DNA of 8,068 nt from Flavobacteriaceae bacterium (GTDB lineage Bacteria; Bacteroidota; Bacteroidia; Flavobacteriales; Flavobacteriaceae). Where the stretch lies: positions 1 through 8,068 of the forward strand of contig JAMOMG010000227.1 in NCBI GenBank assembly GCA_027068695.1, given 5' to 3'. Under the pieces are notes generated by a model. The model searched no databases. It had not been told where the DNA came from and was given only the letters and a program-made list of their open reading frames with translations. Made by a program: the position numbers and the translations under genes. Of the stretch, positions 6,558 to 8,068 are shown piece by piece (position 1 is the first letter of the stretch; each line of letters begins with the position of its first letter).

Positions 6558-7293
6558 AATAAATGCCATTATTATTGATGATGAAAAAAATGCTTTAGAA
6601 AGTTTAGCTCTAAAAGTAGCGAAGTATTTTCCGGAAATAACAGTTACACATAAATTTCAAAATCCGCAAAAAGCCGTACAAGAAATTAATCAAAATCATC
6701 CAGATTTACTATTTATTGATATTGAAATGCCTGTTTTAAGTGGTTTTGATGTACTCTCTAAAATTGAAAATCCAAATTTCGAAATTATATTTGTAACAGC
6801 TTATAGCGAATATGCTATTGAAGCTATAAAACATTGTGCCATTGGCTACATTATAAAACCTATTGATAATGATGAGTTACAATTAGCAATTGGTAATGCT
6901 TTAAAGAATATAAATCAGAAGAGTGCACTAGAAAAAAATCGGCTTTTACTACAAAATTTAGTAAATAATGGAAATTCAACCATTGTAATTCCTACTCAAA
7001 AAGGATTAAGCCTTATTAAAATAGCTGATATTATTCGCTTTGAAGGAATTGATGGCTATACTAAGATAATTTTAGGAAATTCTAACTCAATTTTAAGTTC
7101 GTATAGTATTGGAAAATTTAGTAAAATAGTAAGTTTACATCATTTTTATCTGGTTCATAAATCACATTTTATAAACCTAAATTATATCAACGAATATCTA
7201 AATGAAGGATATATTATTATGATTAATAAAGATAAAGTACCTATCGCAAAAGCAAAAAGAACTTCATTTTTAGAAAAAATTAAAAATATATAA
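6547..7293 (+). CDS. LytTR-family response regulator
   Basis: This 248-residue cytoplasmic regulator is the evident partner of the LytS-type kinase, whose 3' end it overlaps by 11 bp (ATG inside the kinase's last codons). The receiver domain (about 5-122) has the acidic pair D11/D12, the phospho-acceptor D58 in LLFIDIEMP, T84 in FVTAY and K104 in the IIKPI motif, so all phosphorelay residues are kept. A linker (123-144) leads to a C-terminal LytTR DNA-binding domain (about 145-248), recognised by DIIRFEGIDGYTKI, the LVHKSHFINLNYI motif and the terminal VPIAKAKR segment. Proteins of this architecture bind promoter DNA, usually as dimers on repeated sites. Its target cannot be read from the sequence; the spacer just downstream and its own operon are the natural first candidates. 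No strong terminator follows: only a very short AT hairpin at 7304-7315, trailed by T residues. Confidence 0.95.
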   Translation: MKTKINAIIIDDEKNALESLALKVAKYFPEITVTHKFQNPQKAVQEINQNHPDLLFIDIEMPVLSGFDVLSKIENPNFEIIFVTAYSEYAIEAIKHCAIGYIIKPIDNDELQLAIGNALKNINQKSALEKNRLLLQNLVNNGNSTIVIPTQKGLSLIKIADIIRFEGIDGYTKIILGNSNSILSSYSIGKFSKIVSLHHFYLVHKSHFINLNYINEYLNEGYIIMINKDKVPIAKAKRTSFLEKIKNI

Positions 7294-7380
7294 AAACTAT
7301 TTCTCTTAAATAAGAATTTTTAATATTTGATACATCAATCTTACATTAGCATTCAAATAACTAAAAGTTAACCTGACAAA

Positions 7381-7394
7381 TTTTGAATTCAAAA
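7381..7394. repeat. 14-bp perfect palindrome
   Basis: TTTTGAATTCAAAA is self-complementary with no loop, followed by an A run. It lies 88 bases after the regulator stop codon. It may be an operator or a chance AT-rich match; it is a poor terminator candidate because the stem is almost all A/T and no T run follows on the + strand. Confidence 0.35.
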
Positions 7395-7407
7395 AAAAAT
7401 TGTAATT

Positions 7408-7423
7408 TGTAACACTTGTTACA
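7408..7423. promoter_or_regulatory. Inverted repeat TGTAAC-N4-GTTACA, possible operator
   Basis: Two perfect 6-bp half-sites are separated by ACTT, about 130 bases before the secreted repeat protein gene. A further GTTACA occurs at 7516-7521, 31 bases before that gene's ATG. The arrangement resembles a dimeric regulator site. LytTR proteins usually recognise direct rather than inverted repeats, so linking it to the neighbouring regulator is speculative. Confidence 0.35.
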
Positions 7424-7551
7424 CATAGTATTTCTTCGAGTTTCTTCAATACCCTATAAATTTCTTATTAGATTAGGGTAACAAAATTAAACTTGAATTG
7501 ATATATCCTAAAACAGTTACAAATATTAATTTACAAACTAAAAAATATACC

Positions 7552-8068
7552 ATGAAAAAATTAACATTGATACTTTTTTTATTTAGCTCTCTTATTGGGT
7601 ATTCACAAAAAGACTCTATAAAAATACACCAAAAAGAAAAAAAATCATTTAAAACAAGTGTTGTAAACTCAAAGAGAGACACACTTCCTAATTCAACTCA
7701 AGCACAAGATTGGAACTCTACTAGAAGCAACAAAACTTCTAAAACAGCTAGAACTAGCAATCCGAACGGTAATACTAACAATAACAACCCGCCTAATTCA
7801 ACGCAAGCACAGGATTGGAACTCTAGTAGAAGCAATAAAACTTCTAAAACTGCCAGAACTAGCAATCCGAACGGTAATACTAACAATAACAACCCGCCTA
7901 ATTCAACACAAGCACAGGATTGGAACTCTAGTAGAAGCAATAAAACTTCTAAAACTGCCAGAACAAGTAATCCGGATGGTAATAATCCTCCTTCAGATAT
8001 AAAAAAAATAAGGAAAGGTGCAACTATTGGTAAATGGTCTACTATTTCTCAAGATTCAAAACGTATAG
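7552..8068 (+). CDS. Secreted protein with 35-residue Asn/Ser/Thr/Lys-rich tandem repeats; 3' end outside window
   Basis: I do not recognise a family. From the ATG at 7552 the frame stays open for 172 codons to the window edge, so the C-terminus is missing. Residues 1-18 form a signal peptide (MKK, hydrophobic core, then GYS before QK), so the product is exported. A basic, lysine-rich stretch (about 20-43) precedes three tandem repeats (46-80, 81-115, 116-146), each containing STQAQDWNS, a SRSNKTSKTARTS basic segment and an Asn/Pro/Gly-rich tail. After these comes a different lysine-rich segment (about 150-172). The repeats have no cysteines or long hydrophobic runs, so an extended, positively charged linker or a surface-binding region is plausible (inference). 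The gene lies 258 bases after the LytTR regulator with no convincing terminator between, so it may be that regulator's target. Start choice is supported by the signal peptide and an A-rich leader. Confidence 0.8.
   Translation, partial: MKKLTLILFLFSSLIGYSQKDSIKIHQKEKKSFKTSVVNSKRDTLPNSTQAQDWNSTRSNKTSKTARTSNPNGNTNNNNPPNSTQAQDWNSSRSNKTSKTARTSNPNGNTNNNNPPNSTQAQDWNSSRSNKTSKTARTSNPDGNNPPSDIKKIRKGATIGKWSTISQDSKRI
7687..7989 (+). repeat. Three tandem in-frame copies of a 105-bp unit
   Basis: Copies lie at 7687-7791, 7792-7896 and 7897-7989. The first two differ at 6 of 105 positions, five of them synonymous (the other is Thr to Ser). Copies two and three differ at one position over about the first 65 bases, then diverge, and copy three lacks 12 bases (four residues) of the Asn-rich tail. 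Copies two and three are therefore the most recent duplication, or have been homogenised, and copy number may vary between strains. Confidence 0.95.

Larger units (their letters stand above)
7294..7551. other. Spacer with several dyads between the regulator and the secreted repeat protein
   Basis: No gene is seen here. It contains a poor AT hairpin (7304-7315, TCTTA/TAAGA, followed by T residues), a 14-bp palindrome at 7381-7394, an inverted repeat at 7408-7423, and a spaced inverted repeat TACCCTA (7450-7456) / TAGGGTA (7474-7480) with a 17-base gap. No full TAnnTTTG promoter element was found, so the promoter of the downstream gene cannot be placed. The number of dyads suggests regulation of the following gene, although AT-rich DNA produces such matches easily. 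Confidence 0.4.

Noticed and set aside
7304..7321. Terminator after the response regulator gene
   Set aside because: The stem is about five mostly A/T pairs with a two-base loop; too weak to call, so read-through into the next gene remains possible.
7516..7521. LytTR direct-repeat binding site
   Set aside because: ACAGTTACA resembles part of the known LytTR/AgrA-type site, but no second direct copy at the usual 12-13 bp spacing was found.
7473..7682. Minus-strand open frame of 69 codons
   Set aside because: It is antisense to the start and signal peptide of the secreted repeat protein, with no independent support.
7698..7940. Minus-strand leucine-rich repetitive open frame
   Set aside because: It is produced by reading the 105-bp repeats backwards; the forward frame has a signal peptide and mostly synonymous changes between copies.
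7687..7989. CRISPR array
   Set aside because: The repeats are directly adjacent without spacers, 105 bp long and in frame within a coding region.

Overview
The window looks like chromosomal DNA from a member of the Flavobacteriia (Bacteroidota). It is strongly AT-rich, and starts are preceded by A-rich stretches rather than Shine-Dalgarno sequences. The gene content also fits: a long Prc/Tsp protease, lipoproteins with acidic residues after the lipidated cysteine, and a periplasmic two-component propeller fused to a LytS-type kinase beside a LytTR regulator. The exact genus cannot be told from the sequence. All real genes read on the + strand, and both end genes are cut by the window.

Layout. 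(1) Bases 3-1232 hold the C-terminal part of a tail-specific S41 protease (Prc/Tsp), ended by a perfect 36-bp palindromic terminator at 1249-1286. (2) A spacer follows with a tandem pair of 16-bp repeats (1343-1374) and a Bacteroidota-type -7 element (1392-1399). It leads into a tight three-gene cluster at 1420-3377: a divergent member of the prolipoprotein diacylglyceryl transferase (Lgt) family, a three-repeat MopE-like putative metal-binding lipoprotein, and a small lipoprotein of unknown function. (3) A 318-bp gap contains the cluster's likely terminator (3532-3556) and two doubtful tiny ORFs. (4) A sensor kinase begins at a TTG codon (3696-6557) and overlaps its LytTR response regulator (6547-7293) by 11 bp. 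(5) A 258-bp spacer with several dyads precedes a secreted protein (7552 to the window end) that carries three 35-residue tandem repeats and runs off the edge.

How the genes may work together. The kinase and regulator form a clear two-component pair: an envelope signal read by the propeller would be passed through the LytS-type kinase core to the DNA-binding LytTR protein. The repeat protein just downstream is a possible target, but this rests only on adjacency. The Lgt-like enzyme is followed at once by two genes whose products carry lipobox cysteines, so a dedicated lipid-modification or membrane-anchoring cassette is a reasonable hypothesis. It is the best candidate here for something not well described. 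No RNA genes, insertion sequences, CRISPR arrays or phage genes were seen.
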